Assembly: GCF_026151205.1 (NCBI RefSeq)
Contig: NC_087078.1
Coordinates: 10,922,175 to 10,986,174, forward strand
Reading direction: 5' to 3'
DNA from: Bolinopsis microptera
Taxonomy: Eukaryota > Ctenophora > Tentaculata > Lobata > Bolinopsidae
Length of the DNA: 64,000 nt
Below are positions 49,901 to 56,274 of the stretch, in pieces. The notes beneath the pieces are model-generated. The model did no database searches, was not told the DNA's origin, and worked only from the letters and a program-made list of their open reading frames with translations. The stretch's first letter is position 1, and each line of letters opens with the position of its first letter. The translations under genes and the position numbers were made by a program.

Positions 49901-52386
49901 ATTATTGTTTCTCAGGTAAGATCATTGCGTTGAACTGCAGAACCGATTCCAAAAAGGTTGTCGACATAAAGAGTGAAATTAAGAAGTAAGTTACATTTAT
50001 AAAATTCCCCGAAAATGTATTTTTTGGCTCAGATCCAACTTAATAGTCATAGCCATCATCTTCTCGGAGGGAAGGATGTACCTTTTTCATTGCTATTCCA
50101 GCTATCAGAGCTACCGAGACGATTACTATGCCAAGTATTAACCACACCCAAGCTGTACCTTTTCGGCGAATTGTCCCGGTACTTGCCATGGTTGTGTTTT
50201 GGCTGGTTGAGTCCGTAATATTGTCACCGGAGGCCTGTGTCGTTGTGTCGTTGTTTTCAATCACGAGCAAATTTGATACATTTTTATTGCTGTGGTCTGA
50301 TACAAGCTGATTCTCTCGCATTTTATCCTGGACCAGTGGCTCAGAGTAGTGATCTTTAGACTGTATGGCTGCATGCTCTATGAATAGTGCAACACATATA
50401 AATCCTTTGAATACGGACGAGATCCGCATGGTTTCAATGCTAAAACGTTCAAAAAGTCAACAAAGAAAATAGTCTGCACAAAAACCGTGTCGCCAGAGTG
50501 GTTGGGGCGTTCTGATGTTCTTTAAGTTGATGTGAGACATATGCAAAATGAAGGCATATTACAATAGCGTTGCCACGTTAGATAACACCATAATTGAAAC
50601 CTTTTATGAACGTAAGTGTAACCTGTGCCTGGACATTATGTAGCGGACAGTAGCGGACATGGACTGATTAGCAGTGGGCGACCGACAATTAACTGCACGT
50701 TAATAAAAATGACATGTGAAAGGCGAACATTTTAATTTGTATCATTATTACAAGTTGAAAGTCATAATTGCTTGCCTTTGGTCTCTGCGACTCAGTATAA
50801 TAGAATGTTATCAGTCCGGCGACTATCCGGCGACCGGACCCCAGCTTGTATCTGAAAACGTCAATTTTGAAGACGCGCAAAAGAACTGCAATGAGAAAAT
50901 TTATGTATGACTCAATGAGATACATGATACAGTAAAACCCCGATTTACCGCATCCAGATTTACCGCAAACCCTGATTTACCGCGACCAATTTCCTTCCCC
51001 CCAAATAGAGCTTAACATGCATGATGTGAACTAAAAACCCCGATTTACCGCAAACCCCGATTTACCGCGGTTGTTTCCTTTCCCCAAACTCTGCGGTAAA
51101 TCGGGGTTTTACTGTACAAACTTATCGCTTAAAAGTTAAAACCATATATAAAGGGACTTTTAACTGTGTTTCCTGACTATAATTCCCTTTCACACTATCA
51201 GTGCTCGGATGGGAGCGACACGAGACGTCCTTGTAGTCACCGTACACGGACATGGGAACTCCCGGACACTCTACAGTCTGAGACTGTGTAGGGAAGAGGA
51301 GGAGTTTACCTTGCTGGCAAGTCACAGTTTGGGAATTGGAACTTCCTTGTATACCCCACTTCTGGATTTGGATCTTAACATGGCTTGCTGTGTCGCAAGA
51401 GGTATACTCCATTCATTTTTCCATCGATATGAATCATCTTTCAGTGCTCGATTATCCTAAGTGTTATCTCAAAAACGGGTAGATTCTATTTTCTGAAATC
51501 TATATCTCCAGGAGAAGCATCAGTTATGCCGTTTGAGCTCCGGAAAGAGCCCCCATACATCTTACCCCTCGCCGTACACAACGGTATCGGAACTCAGTAT
51601 GCTTGTACACAGGCCAACAAATCCTCCTGCGATGTGATGTCTGTAGAAGTGATGAAGTTGTATAAACTTTGCAAGGATAGTGTGCAGTTTATCACCATGT
51701 TGGTTCCCAGACTTCGCAAGGAGTATTTCCAGGTGTGTTTTTTGAAGTGATAAACCTAATTTCCAGGTGTGTTTTTTGAAGTGATAAACCTAATTTGATT
51801 TAGTTTTCATTTATTTTTTTAAGCTGTGAGCTTGACAATCACGGCATTTTTCGCCTCCTTCTTTGAAAGTTATAACAAGACAACAAACCACTAACTAGCT
51901 CTAAAATCTCAGGACGATATTTTCACGACAAAGATGGACTTCTCATCTGCGATAATGACAGCAGGTGACTGGAGCTCAGGTAGCCAGTACCATGTAAAGA
52001 GTGTAGATCCTTGTCCCGAGGGTGTTAAGAGAATGTCTGAAGTAGAGGTCGTCAAGAAGGGCAATCAGCAGTCAAAGATACAACAAGAGGTTGGTTTGAC
52101 CGGTATTGTGGGCATTATTTCAAAATTTCACATAGCATTTATAATAGTTTATTCATACGATTCGTTAATTAGTTTTTCATTGCCAACAACATTTAATCAT
52201 ATGTAAAACTGAAAAAATCTAAAATGAAACTGCAACCATTGTCCCGAACAGCACCTGAAGTTCAAGTCACACGAAGCTCAAAGAGACGAGCTGTTCAACT
52301 CGTTTGCCGAGCAGATACAGAAAGAAGCGGGCCCACTCGAACAGGACATGATGGAGGGTTGCGAAGATGACGAGTGGAGCGACTAG
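28743..52386 (+). CDS. CORO7: Coronin-7 (tandem beta-propeller coronin), 16 exons
   Basis: Exons: 28743-28999, 29825-29918, 30484-30663, 32607-32864, 33022-33156, 33399-33526, 38024-38142, 38356-38548, 48744-48928, 49390-49560, 49693-49786, 49916-49985, 51202-51401, 51512-51732, 51913-52089, 52252-52386. All introns are GT–AG and phases agree, except that exon 6 contains one surplus C. Discounting it gives 871 residues (animal coronin-7 is usually about 900-1000). The N-terminal MGRFTASKYKN matches the coronin signature. WD-type repeats (DGMVKLWNT, GTLILWDS) form two propellers joined by a linker with GWWNGKDGY. Exon 14 has LRKEYFQ followed by DDIF, and the C-terminus is acidic, ending DDEWSD. 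Known family roles are Golgi/endosome trafficking and restraint of Arp2/3-dependent actin assembly. Introns 6, 8 and 12 host other genes. The frameshift is described separately. Confidence 0.9.
29108..29545. repeat. 58-bp minisatellite in coronin-7 intron 1
   Basis: About seven and a half copies of a 58-bp unit occur (phrases GAGTTACAAGTTACCATAG and CACTGCTAGTTACCATGG). Single-base variants are AAGCTTG and AAGCATG. Confidence 0.9.
29825..29918 (+). CDS. CORO7: Coronin-7 exon 2
   Basis: It encodes DCLCTCAGDGMVKLWNTDS, a WD strand. It enters in phase 2 after TTTCAG and leaves in phase 0 at CAA|GTAAGT. Confidence 0.85.
30484..30663 (+). CDS. CORO7: Coronin-7 exon 3
   Basis: It encodes VHMTRFHPVAANLVLIA through SLACAASKSGE, in phase 0 on both sides. 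Its last ~30 bases and the donor GTTAGTG are the seed of the minisatellite that follows immediately. Confidence 0.85.
30641..32262. repeat. Minisatellite built from the end of coronin-7 exon 3 plus its splice donor
   Basis: The authentic exon end at 30641-30670 is followed by about 27 further copies of a ~60-bp unit. Each copy contains the exon's last 31 bases (TCTGGC...GTGGCGAG), the donor GTTAGTG and a G tract of 6 to 18 bases. Sub-types alternate (CTAGTAAG/CTAATAAG, GCTTG/GCGTG/GCCTG). Each copy also has GTGTTAG just before TCTGGC. The G tracts are candidate quadruplex formers. Confidence 0.95.
32607..32864 (+). CDS. CORO7: Coronin-7 exon 4
   Basis: It encodes VSILDIRKRNAIAT through LFLYAK, in phase 0 on both sides. 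SGE from exon 3 continues directly into VSILDIR, a typical WD strand. Confidence 0.85.
33022..33156 (+). CDS. CORO7: Coronin-7 exon 5
   Basis: It encodes GDHGFTYCEV through NVMAGE, in phase 0 on both sides, with acceptor TTGACAG and donor GAG|GTATAG. Confidence 0.8.
33399..33526 (+). CDS. CORO7: Coronin-7 exon 6, containing a 1-bp frameshift
   Basis: It opens VNRLMILHQTGISPTPFIVP in the incoming frame and reaches DLFP. A TGA follows at 33498-33500. Shifting by one base at the CCCC run (33494-33497) restores ETRGPVPGVG, which continues in frame into exon 7 and fits the family. The donor is GTAG|GTTGGT, phase 1. Confidence 0.75.
33683..33817. repeat. (CCCTGA)n hexamer array
   Basis: About 22 copies of CCCTGA (TCAGGG on the other strand) lie in coronin-7 intron 6. 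This is one base from the metazoan telomere unit TTAGGG. Confidence 0.95.
34206..34620 (-). mobile_element. Probable 3' end of a non-LTR retroelement
   Basis: A T tract of about 24 bases (34206-34229) is followed by about 390 bp of GC-richer sequence than the surroundings. It would be a poly-A-tailed insertion on the minus strand. No reverse transcriptase is visible, so this would be a 5'-truncated copy or a SINE-like tail. A processed transcript of some other kind is equally possible. Confidence 0.35.
34630..35740. other. Spacer upstream of the nested GPCR
   Basis: No exon is recognised. The sequence at 35041-35350 is GC-richer than its surroundings and could be a promoter or an old repeat. 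Confidence 0.3.
35747..37300 (+). pseudogene. Class A-like GPCR nested in coronin-7 intron 6, with an in-frame stop
   Basis: One frame runs from ATG 35747 to 37300, with a TAA at 35831-35833 just before the first transmembrane segment. Upstream of it lies a 28-residue extracellular N-terminus with a glycosylation site (NQT). After it, ATG 35837 opens 487 codons with all seven helices: TM1 with LVGDS, TM2 with HMAVCDLVLAM, and so on to TM7. The DRY position at the end of TM3 reads TSK and the NPxxY region is degenerate. The C-tail is eleven 15-residue repeats. Rhodopsin-like GPCRs sense extracellular ligands at the plasma membrane, but this one has no assignable ligand. It may be a pseudogene, a protein starting at the second ATG without its N-terminus, or a readthrough product. 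Confidence 0.7.
36734..37228 (+). repeat. 45-bp coding minisatellite in the GPCR tail
   Basis: Eleven copies of a 45-bp unit encode KEGQDIELKEQPEDN with substitutions only at two positions (S for P once, K for E twice). Copy number is likely to vary between individuals. The highly charged tail would be cytoplasmic and disordered. Confidence 0.95.
37301..38023. other. End of coronin-7 intron 6
   Basis: This is AT-rich sequence. It contains AATAAA at 37331-37336, which could be the polyadenylation signal of the nested GPCR. No exon is recognised. Confidence 0.4.
38024..38142 (+). CDS. CORO7: Coronin-7 exon 7
   Basis: It encodes AEGWWNGKDGYRELISL, the linker after the first propeller. It enters in phase 1 and leaves in phase 0 at GAG|GTGCGT. 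Confidence 0.85.
38356..38548 (+). CDS. CORO7: Coronin-7 exon 8
   Basis: It encodes EAAPVVPAAVVEENEKHKA, then the start of the second propeller (GLKNVQTVFPQESNGFQI). It ends in phase 1 at ATCG|GTCAGT. A copy of its 3' half plus donor lies at 44227-44342. Confidence 0.85.
38596..41536. mobile_element. Large foldback (inverted-repeat) element in coronin-7 intron 8
   Basis: The left arm 38596-39968 and right arm 40223-41536 are reverse complements with high identity, around a 254-bp spacer. The outer ends are TCTAGTAGCAGAGAGG and its complement. The right arm lacks about 60 bp near 41320. Small open frames occur identically in both arms and have no family resemblance. No transposase is seen. 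The structure fits a foldback transposon or a large palindromic duplication. Confidence 0.85.
41663..42023 (-). mobile_element. tRNA-derived SINE, copy 1
   Basis: On the minus strand the head carries an A box (GTAGCGCAGTTGGTTAG) and a B box (GAGTTCGAAAC). A body of about 250 bp follows, with an A-rich tail at the left end. It interrupts duplication copy A, while copy B reads straight through at 44680. A second copy lies at 55840-56199. Confidence 0.85.
42372..42961 (-). pseudogene. Degenerate SRCR paralogue lacking both SRCR domains
   Basis: The signal peptide (MRNVLAVVLVVLSFAHA) and first ~45 codons match the intact gene at 45034-46356. A 1-bp deletion after GGGCGGAGT then shifts the frame into TGA. 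The N-terminal domain resumes in another frame (ICN to FVFLECV) and is joined directly to the EEEGT repeats and the shared C-terminus. Both SRCR domains are deleted. It is probably a pseudogene. A shorter secreted product from an internal start cannot be excluded, but it would lack the signal peptide. Confidence 0.8.
44104..44226. repeat. Short array of the 22-bp CACGTG satellite
   Basis: About five monomers of the satellite that is expanded at 47955-48737. The array abuts the exon 8 fragment. Confidence 0.85.
44227..44342 (+). pseudogene. Duplicated fragment of coronin-7 exon 8 with its donor
   Basis: The fragment matches 38456-38571 with three substitutions, all at third positions or silent. 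It spans the second half of the exon, the donor and about 22 intron bases. No acceptor precedes it, because the CACGTG satellite abuts directly. It is therefore unlikely to be spliced. Confidence 0.85.
44345..44575 (+). repeat. Uninterrupted copy of the repeat that hosts the 10.3 kb pogo element
   Basis: It is collinear with 10089-10287 joined to 11029-11060. At the position of the pogo insertion it reads a plain (TA)n stretch. Confidence 0.8.
45034..46356 (-). CDS. Secreted SRCR-domain protein, intronless, nested in coronin-7 intron 8
   Basis: It is one exon of 440 residues. A signal peptide is at 1-17. An N-terminal cysteine-containing domain covers about 18-125 (ICN, DGVYSCDW, YVFLECV). 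Two SRCR domains follow, about 150-257 and 285-390. Each has the hallmark GTVCDD-F-DHAADLSCQ, an ECE segment and a final WLKC. The tail repeats EEEGT and ends in a short basic stretch. SRCR domains bind proteins and polyanionic ligands and are common in innate immune receptors. With no membrane helix, this one is probably secreted. It lies antisense within the intron, and a decayed duplicate is 2.5 kb downstream in its own direction. The N-terminal domain is not a family I can name. Confidence 0.85.
   Translation of the reverse strand: MRNVLAVVLVVLSFAHADDDCRRWGIQPKQWHLLSSNSSESEGRSGLLLTEMWGRMFAVGYANAESKINPIYHEICNSSYKVHSSHRYYPDEVLDQFSQLQLLEDGVYSCDWGSEEYVFLECVNNTDPEWELVGAGLYFLDDETEEIEKGREGLLLVHFADQREEAEEGSWLSGTVCDDRFTDHAADLSCQYLGYESAEEWGSGRQYVPASILEEYKIQTLVDDINCGESDTNITECEARVLEGHDCSSSENLWLKCASNSEEPEWKFDSVHTLEYNEGHISPGPDGLLFVLFEDMNHPESDKLYGTVCDDDFNDHAADLSCQSMGFKYAEAWGSSPDNAYYFPEEAYGNLPIVLDDVQCDEWTTHISECEFRILEHDCSKSENIWLKCSIEDDEEGTEEEGTEEEGTEEEGTEEEGLELEFGGAKLSLNLNKIRTKWNF
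47364..47702. mobile_element. MITE with GGTACCAATGGCATAAATGG ends
   Basis: The inverted ends GGGGGTACCAATGGCATAA and ATGCCATTGGTACCCCC are flanked by AGCTAGG on both sides (47357-47363 and 47703-47709). The equivalent place in duplication copy A (about 43878) has a single AGCTAGG. Two ~70-bp direct repeats (GGAGAATTGGCCAATAA) lie inside. No coding capacity. Confidence 0.85.
47955..48737. repeat. 22-bp CACGTG/GATATC satellite in coronin-7 intron 8
   Basis: About 35 copies of a 22-bp unit with core CCACGTGATATCTCCAATA occur. Most copies keep the palindrome CACGTG overlapping GATATC, with variants ACGTCATATC and ATATTACC. The array ends six bases before the exon 9 acceptor TTTCAG. Confidence 0.95.
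48744..48928 (+). CDS. CORO7: Coronin-7 exon 9
   Basis: It encodes RKYGVHHMVGSGGRLGVIDL through AVGGDCAT. It enters in phase 1 and leaves in phase 0 at ACG|GTCAGT. Its acceptor abuts the CACGTG satellite. Confidence 0.85.
49216..49368. repeat. Three satellite monomers flanked by a 45-bp direct duplication in intron 9
   Basis: A 45-bp phrase (GAATCTACCCAACAA to CTCTCTATACTT) occurs at 49216-49260 and 49325-49368. Between the copies lie three CACGTG satellite monomers, the same family as in intron 8. Confidence 0.85.
49390..49560 (+). CDS. CORO7: Coronin-7 exon 10
   Basis: It encodes INLWKINDMNSTTLLGNLKG through LILWDSHKQTK, two WD strands, in phase 0 on both sides. Confidence 0.85.
49693..49786 (+). 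CDS. CORO7: Coronin-7 exon 11
   Basis: It encodes LKTYDMGGESGCNAMCWDSL through LAQKS. It ends in phase 1 at TCTG|GTGAGT. Confidence 0.85.
49916..49985 (+). CDS. CORO7: Coronin-7 exon 12
   Basis: It encodes KIIALNCRTDSKKVVDIKS in a 70-bp exon, entering in phase 1 and leaving in phase 2 at AA|GTAAGT. Confidence 0.8.
50040..50429 (-). CDS. Small single-pass type I membrane protein nested in coronin-7 intron 12
   Basis: It is one exon of 129 residues. The N-terminus (MRISSVFKGFICVALFIEH) reads as a signal peptide. A Ser/Thr/Asn-rich ectodomain follows, with several N-glycosylation sites (NVS, NDT, NIT, NTT). A single helix lies near 94-112 (WVWLILGIVIVSVALIAGI). A short tail, KKVHPSLREDDGYDY, completes it. 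The full membrane-protein layout in 129 residues argues against a chance frame. No family is recognised. It lies antisense to coronin-7. Confidence 0.65.
   Translation of the reverse strand: MRISSVFKGFICVALFIEHAAIQSKDHYSEPLVQDKMRENQLVSDHSNKNVSNLLVIENNDTTTQASGDNITDSTSQNTTMASTGTIRRKGTAWVWLILGIVIVSVALIAGIAMKKVHPSLREDDGYDY
50930..51114. mobile_element. Complete pogo-type MITE
   Basis: The inverted ends CAGTAAAACCCCGATTTACC are flanked by TA at 50928-50929 and 51115-51116. At 185 bp it is non-coding. A truncated relative lies at 8674-8775, and a decayed one is probably at 32273-32400. It lies in intron 12, 87 bp before exon 13. Confidence 0.85.
51202..51401 (+). CDS. CORO7: Coronin-7 exon 13
   Basis: It encodes RMGATRDVLVVTVHGHGNS through NMACCVAR. 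It enters in phase 2 and leaves in phase 1 at AGAG|GTATAC. Confidence 0.85.
51512..51732 (+). CDS. CORO7: Coronin-7 exon 14
   Basis: It encodes EASVMPFELRKEPPYILPL through MLVPRLRKEYFQ, the end of the second propeller. It leaves in phase 0 at CAG|GTGTGT. Confidence 0.85.
51913..52089 (+). CDS. CORO7: Coronin-7 exon 15
   Basis: It encodes DDIFTTKMDFSSAIMTAGDW through QQSKIQQE, in phase 0 on both sides. Confidence 0.85.
52252..52386 (+). CDS. CORO7: Coronin-7 exon 16 with acidic C-terminus
   Basis: It encodes HLKFKSHEAQRDELFNSFAE, then EGCEDDEWSD and the TAG. The Trp within an acidic end is characteristic of coronin-7 and resembles Arp2/3-binding acidic tails. Confidence 0.85.
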   Translation, partial: HLKFKSHEAQRDELFNSFAEQIQKEAGPLEQDMMEGCEDDEWSD

Positions 52387-53086
52387 GGCCAACTTACTCC
52401 CTGTTCTTTTCAAGCATTGAGATAATTATCTTTATTGTGTATTAGGCCGATATTAGCTATTTGACAAAGGGGCTCAAAAACTGTTGGGGAGCTTTAATAA
52501 CTGCAGAATCTTAGTGGGTATTCTTCATTTCAAATTTGTATTATCATCTGGTCGTGTTCTTATACTGCTAACTGCTGTGACTGTGAGTGTGATACTGATA
52601 TTTTTAAAAGATTTAAATGTTAACTTAAGCCAACAATTAAACCCGTGTTGATTAACCCAATCGCTTTTCTGTTTTTACGTATATTCACAAGAAAATTTTG
52701 TATTTAAATTCAAGGCAGCAGGGATTTATTTTGGTTTAAGTACCAAGGCAAAATGTATTGCTATCGCACGGTGTGTATAGTATGTATTTCAATCTTTTAA
52801 ATTATTTACGTTTTCTGTCACGTTTGTTTTGCTATTAAATGATTTTGTAAGTGACTGTCGCCCAAGTTGTGTATCGCTGCAACTTTTTGTTATTAATACT
52901 AATTTTAATCGTTTCTTTTGTGTTTTGTATAATTCTCGTCGGTGTTTCAAGTTTCGCCGATTTAACTGTTGGCGATGGTCTGGTCGATAAAGTACATAAA
53001 CAGTTGTATTATACAATTTATTCGCTATTTATCCGCTAATTTTCTATAAGTAACTGGTTATTAAACGTAAAGGGCTATTAGTATTA
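52387..53086. other. Coronin-7 3' flank
   Basis: AT-rich sequence that must include the 3'-UTR. No canonical AATAAA stands out. No further exon is recognised. Confidence 0.4.
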
Positions 53087-54226
53087 CCTTATCGGACATT
53101 ATTTGGACGGACATTAAATGAACGGACATAATTATGAACGGACATTAATATGAACGCTAGAAGGCATTCAAAACCATCAAAAATCCGAATTTTTTATTCA
53201 TTTTTTTAAATTTCAGCAACAAGCAAATGATTTTTAGATCCATTTTTACAGTAAGTAAGAAAGCAGTCGTTAAGCAGTAAAAATGTTGAAATATGTGTAC
53301 ATGATGATGATCAGCGTCTAACATCACATATCATCTTCGTCAAATGGGTTTTCGTGCGTGGAAATGGAATAGTCCATGCTTAAAGCATCAGTGATTTCTA
53401 GCTTTATGGAAACCTTTTTTTATCCAACTACCCCGGTCCTGCATTTCAGTGTTAACTTTTACAAGCCGTTCGGCGTGAAGCGGTTTTATCTTGGACAACT
53501 TTAGGTTAACCAGAACCTTAACATCACGTGGAGCTTACCTAGCACTGTATCATTAATAGTAATACCTCCCCTGAGTAATATGAACTATAAGGAATTAAAC
53601 GGAATTAAACGGAATTAAACGTGAAGTTGTCGGAGATGGCACTAACACCATCGTCTCGACTATACATGAATGAATAACATACCTAGAGTAAGTAAAATTC
53701 GAATTTCAAGAATCATGAAAATTTAAAAACAAAATCACTTAAAATTTAACTCCCGTACAAACAACCGAAATAGAAATAATTGCTGAAATAATAATTTAAC
53801 ATAAGAGGAAGTAGTAAATAACAACGTCGGACAATGTCCTTGGCAACACGATTTACCGTATTATCTAGAGGCTGGAACAAGTTAGTCATGTTGGCGGGGA
53901 CTAGCTCATGAACTATGTTGTTGAGTGCCATAATTTTGTTGACTTTCTCCGCAAAGTGACCCTTGAAAACATCATATACTAGTAAAGTTTTCTGTGCCTT
54001 CGGCAGACCAAGTAAAGAAGAACATTCCCGTCGCGTCGTTAACTTACGGCACATCAAAGTTCTCATAATTGTCATATTTGATATTCTGGACAAAAAGTTC
54101 TAATTTTTGAGAAAGTTCAACGGACTTTAACTTGGACGGACTTTAAATGAACGGACATTAAGAATAAAATGAAAGTTAGGGCCTCCAGCGTTCAATTAAT
54201 GTCCGTCCAAATAAGGTCCGATAAGG
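53087..54226 (-). mobile_element. pogo/Tigger-like DNA transposon, longer copy
   Basis: The ends CCTTATCGGACATTATTTGG and CCGATAAGG match the element at 10288. It is 1140 bp long. The minus-strand frame 53746-54093 reads LLVYDVFKGHF and, further on, ELVPANMTNLFQPLDNTVNR. These are the DDE_1 catalytic-core blocks of pogo transposases, with the first block diverged. The DNA-binding N-terminus is missing and the frame ends early, so the copy is defective. Confidence 0.8.
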
Positions 54227-54407
54227 TGTTAACCCTTTTTACGCTAACCATGTGCTTCATGCTTTCGCGCCACAGCTGTAGACGGCGGGCTTACCTGACA
54301 CATCAGTCCCTGTGCGCGACGCTCGATCAAACTTCCTATAGATATACAAAACGAGTATAAGCTAGGAGTAGGTAAATAAAACGGCGGGCGCACGCCACTC
54401 AGGCGTA

Positions 54408-54899
54408 AGGGGTCGTTCTCATATTACGTAATCAGCCGAGGGGGGGGTTCAAATGCTTACGGTTAATTACGGGGGGGGGGGGGGGTTGGTCGTTGATTAC
54501 GTAATCAAAATTCTAATTTTTTTACCGATTTTCGAAATACCATTACCAATTGGACAATTTTCGTTGATTATCATTATGTAATTGTAATCAAAATTTTCGT
54601 TTTTTAAACCAATTTTCTAGTGCTTTGCGATTATTTCATTCATTAATCCGTTGTGATAGTTTTGAATGGGGGGGGGGGGTGTCAAACCTTGATTACGTAA
54701 TATAGGGGTGGGGGGTTCGGTCTTGATTACGGTTGATTACGGAGGGGGTAGAAATTGCCAAAATATTGATTACGTAATATGTTTGTAGCGCGATGCACTA
54801 CTGGGTCGCGCCACGCATCAAATAATTCTTCTCGCAACCACAGATCGGCGAGATGCGAAGGATTGACATCGTGAATCAAGTAATATGTGAACGACCCCT
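54408..54899. mobile_element. MITE with AGGGGTCGTTC ends and repeated ATTACGTAAT
   Basis: The inverted ends AGGGGTCGTTCTCATATTAC and its right-hand counterpart enclose 492 bp. The phrase GATTACGTAAT recurs about five times, and G tracts lie at 54430-54485 and 54668-54680. A fragment of the same family (GGGGCCGTTCATATATTACG) lies inside the piggyBac element near 3614. No coding capacity. Confidence 0.7.
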
Positions 54900-55373
54900 A
54901 ACATGCAAGGGCTCTGATTAGAGGCTGGACCTAGGGCTAAACCGTGACCCGTGTAGGACTGTAGGTTAAAACATATTATCAAGACACAGGCTGAGTTGAG
55001 GGTTGACATCGTCAATCAAGGAATACATATGTTTTGACCAATACCATTGTTAATGGTCTGGCCCGGCGCGCGCTACTTCATAGCACTTGTCATCGGGCCA
55101 TTTCGAGAAAAAAGCGGCGCTCGCTTGTCGCTACTTCAAAAAAATTTAGACGAGCAACATCCGTCAATTTTATCGGGATCATATTATCACTCAGCCCGGC
55201 CCGCTGTTAGATAAACATCTCAAAGTGATATCATCCCGCCCCGGAAATTTGTATAAACCCGGCCCGCTTTTTAGTCGTAACTGATGTTTATCATTCAATT
55301 CTCCGACTTACAATAATCAATGATACTGCTGATTAGAACTCGATAATAGTAGAACAGTTAGACGCGCGATCAC

Positions 55374-55456
55374 GTGGGCGCGTCACGTGCGTACCACGTG
55401 CCACCAATAGCATACGCCGAGTCTATACCACGTGACACGAAAGCGCACCACGTGAT
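55374..55456. promoter_or_regulatory. Cluster of five CACGTG palindromes
   Basis: CACGTG occurs five times in about 85 bp (in GATCACGTGGG, GTCACGTGCG, ACCACGTGCC, ACCACGTGAC and CCACGTGATA). It lies about 210-290 bp upstream of the ATG at 55662. CACGTG is the canonical E-box for bHLH-zipper factors such as USF, MYC/MAX or MITF. The region is GC-richer than its surroundings, as expected of a promoter. Confidence 0.5.
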
Positions 55457-55661
55457 ATGAAACATCGTAACCGTCCACTTCTTTTACACGCAAATTCCTG
55501 GGAAAGTTGCCAAAGCAGCTAATTCTTGGAATTTCTCCAACGCGTGGCGTGAGGAGTTGGCGACTAGCCAGCTACCCTTGTCCGTGCCCTAAAAATAGTA
55601 TTGTTTTGCTTGCTCTCCTTCCAGCTCTTGTTCCTGCTAACGTTCAAGCTATTGCTCCACT

Positions 55662-55799
55662 ATGACAGATCGGTTTGACATTCAGATTGATGAACTGCTT
55701 TCCAATCGTGTTCCGGACAGTACAGTTAGAGTCAACAACTGGGCTCTAAACAAATTTAATTCTTGGCTTCAGTCATCCAGATTTGCTAAAACCTATTGA
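55662..55799 (+). CDS. Short ORF resembling the N-terminus of DUF3504/Crypton-type proteins
   Basis: The 45-codon frame begins MTDRFDIQIDELLSNRVPDS and continues TVRVNNWALNKFNSWLQS before a TGA. The pattern (acidic start, 'N-R-V-P-x-S-T', then W-A-hydrophobic-x-x-F-x-x-W) is that of the N-terminal helices of DUF3504 proteins and Crypton tyrosine recombinases. The catalytic part is absent. A SINE follows 40 bp later and may have cut the gene, or a donor may be hidden near the end. Confidence 0.4.
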   Translation: MTDRFDIQIDELLSNRVPDSTVRVNNWALNKFNSWLQSSRFAKTY

Positions 55800-55839
55800 C
55801 TACTACTTAATACATTGTTTGGGATTGTTTTGATTGATA

Positions 55840-56199
55840 TTTTTTATCTGGACACTTATTTTACTTCGGTGTATTCCAACAGCCACAATGTTACACAAGT
55901 GCAACCAGCCAATTACAGGAAGCCGAAGGATCTTTTTGGCCAGTGACGGTTAAGGTAGTGTGTACAGTGTACCATACTTTCTTCGTCCGAGACTTTGCTG
56001 CAATGTGCAGCTCCTCATTTAACCCTCACACCCGATTTCTCGAGTATTCGGCTGAGTAGACCGGGGGGCTGCACAGACCACTCATGATCCTTAGCTGAAC
56101 GTCGACGACGCTCACCCCACAACCAGGCAGTCAGTGGGTTTCGAACTCGCAACCTAACGATTGTAAGACAGGCGTTCTAACCAACTGCGCTACCTGACT
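55840..56199 (-). mobile_element. tRNA-derived SINE, copy 2
   Basis: It is almost identical to the copy at 41663-42023 over the body and the tRNA-like head (A box GTAGCGCAGTTGGTTAG, B box GAGTTCGAAAC on the minus strand), with an A-rich tail at the left end. Confidence 0.85.
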
Positions 56200-56274
56200 C
56201 AGCTGTTAATTAGAAATGAGAAAGCTGCGATGGAGGTGTTATTTTGAAATTCGATTAAACTGTTTTCACCTGCT

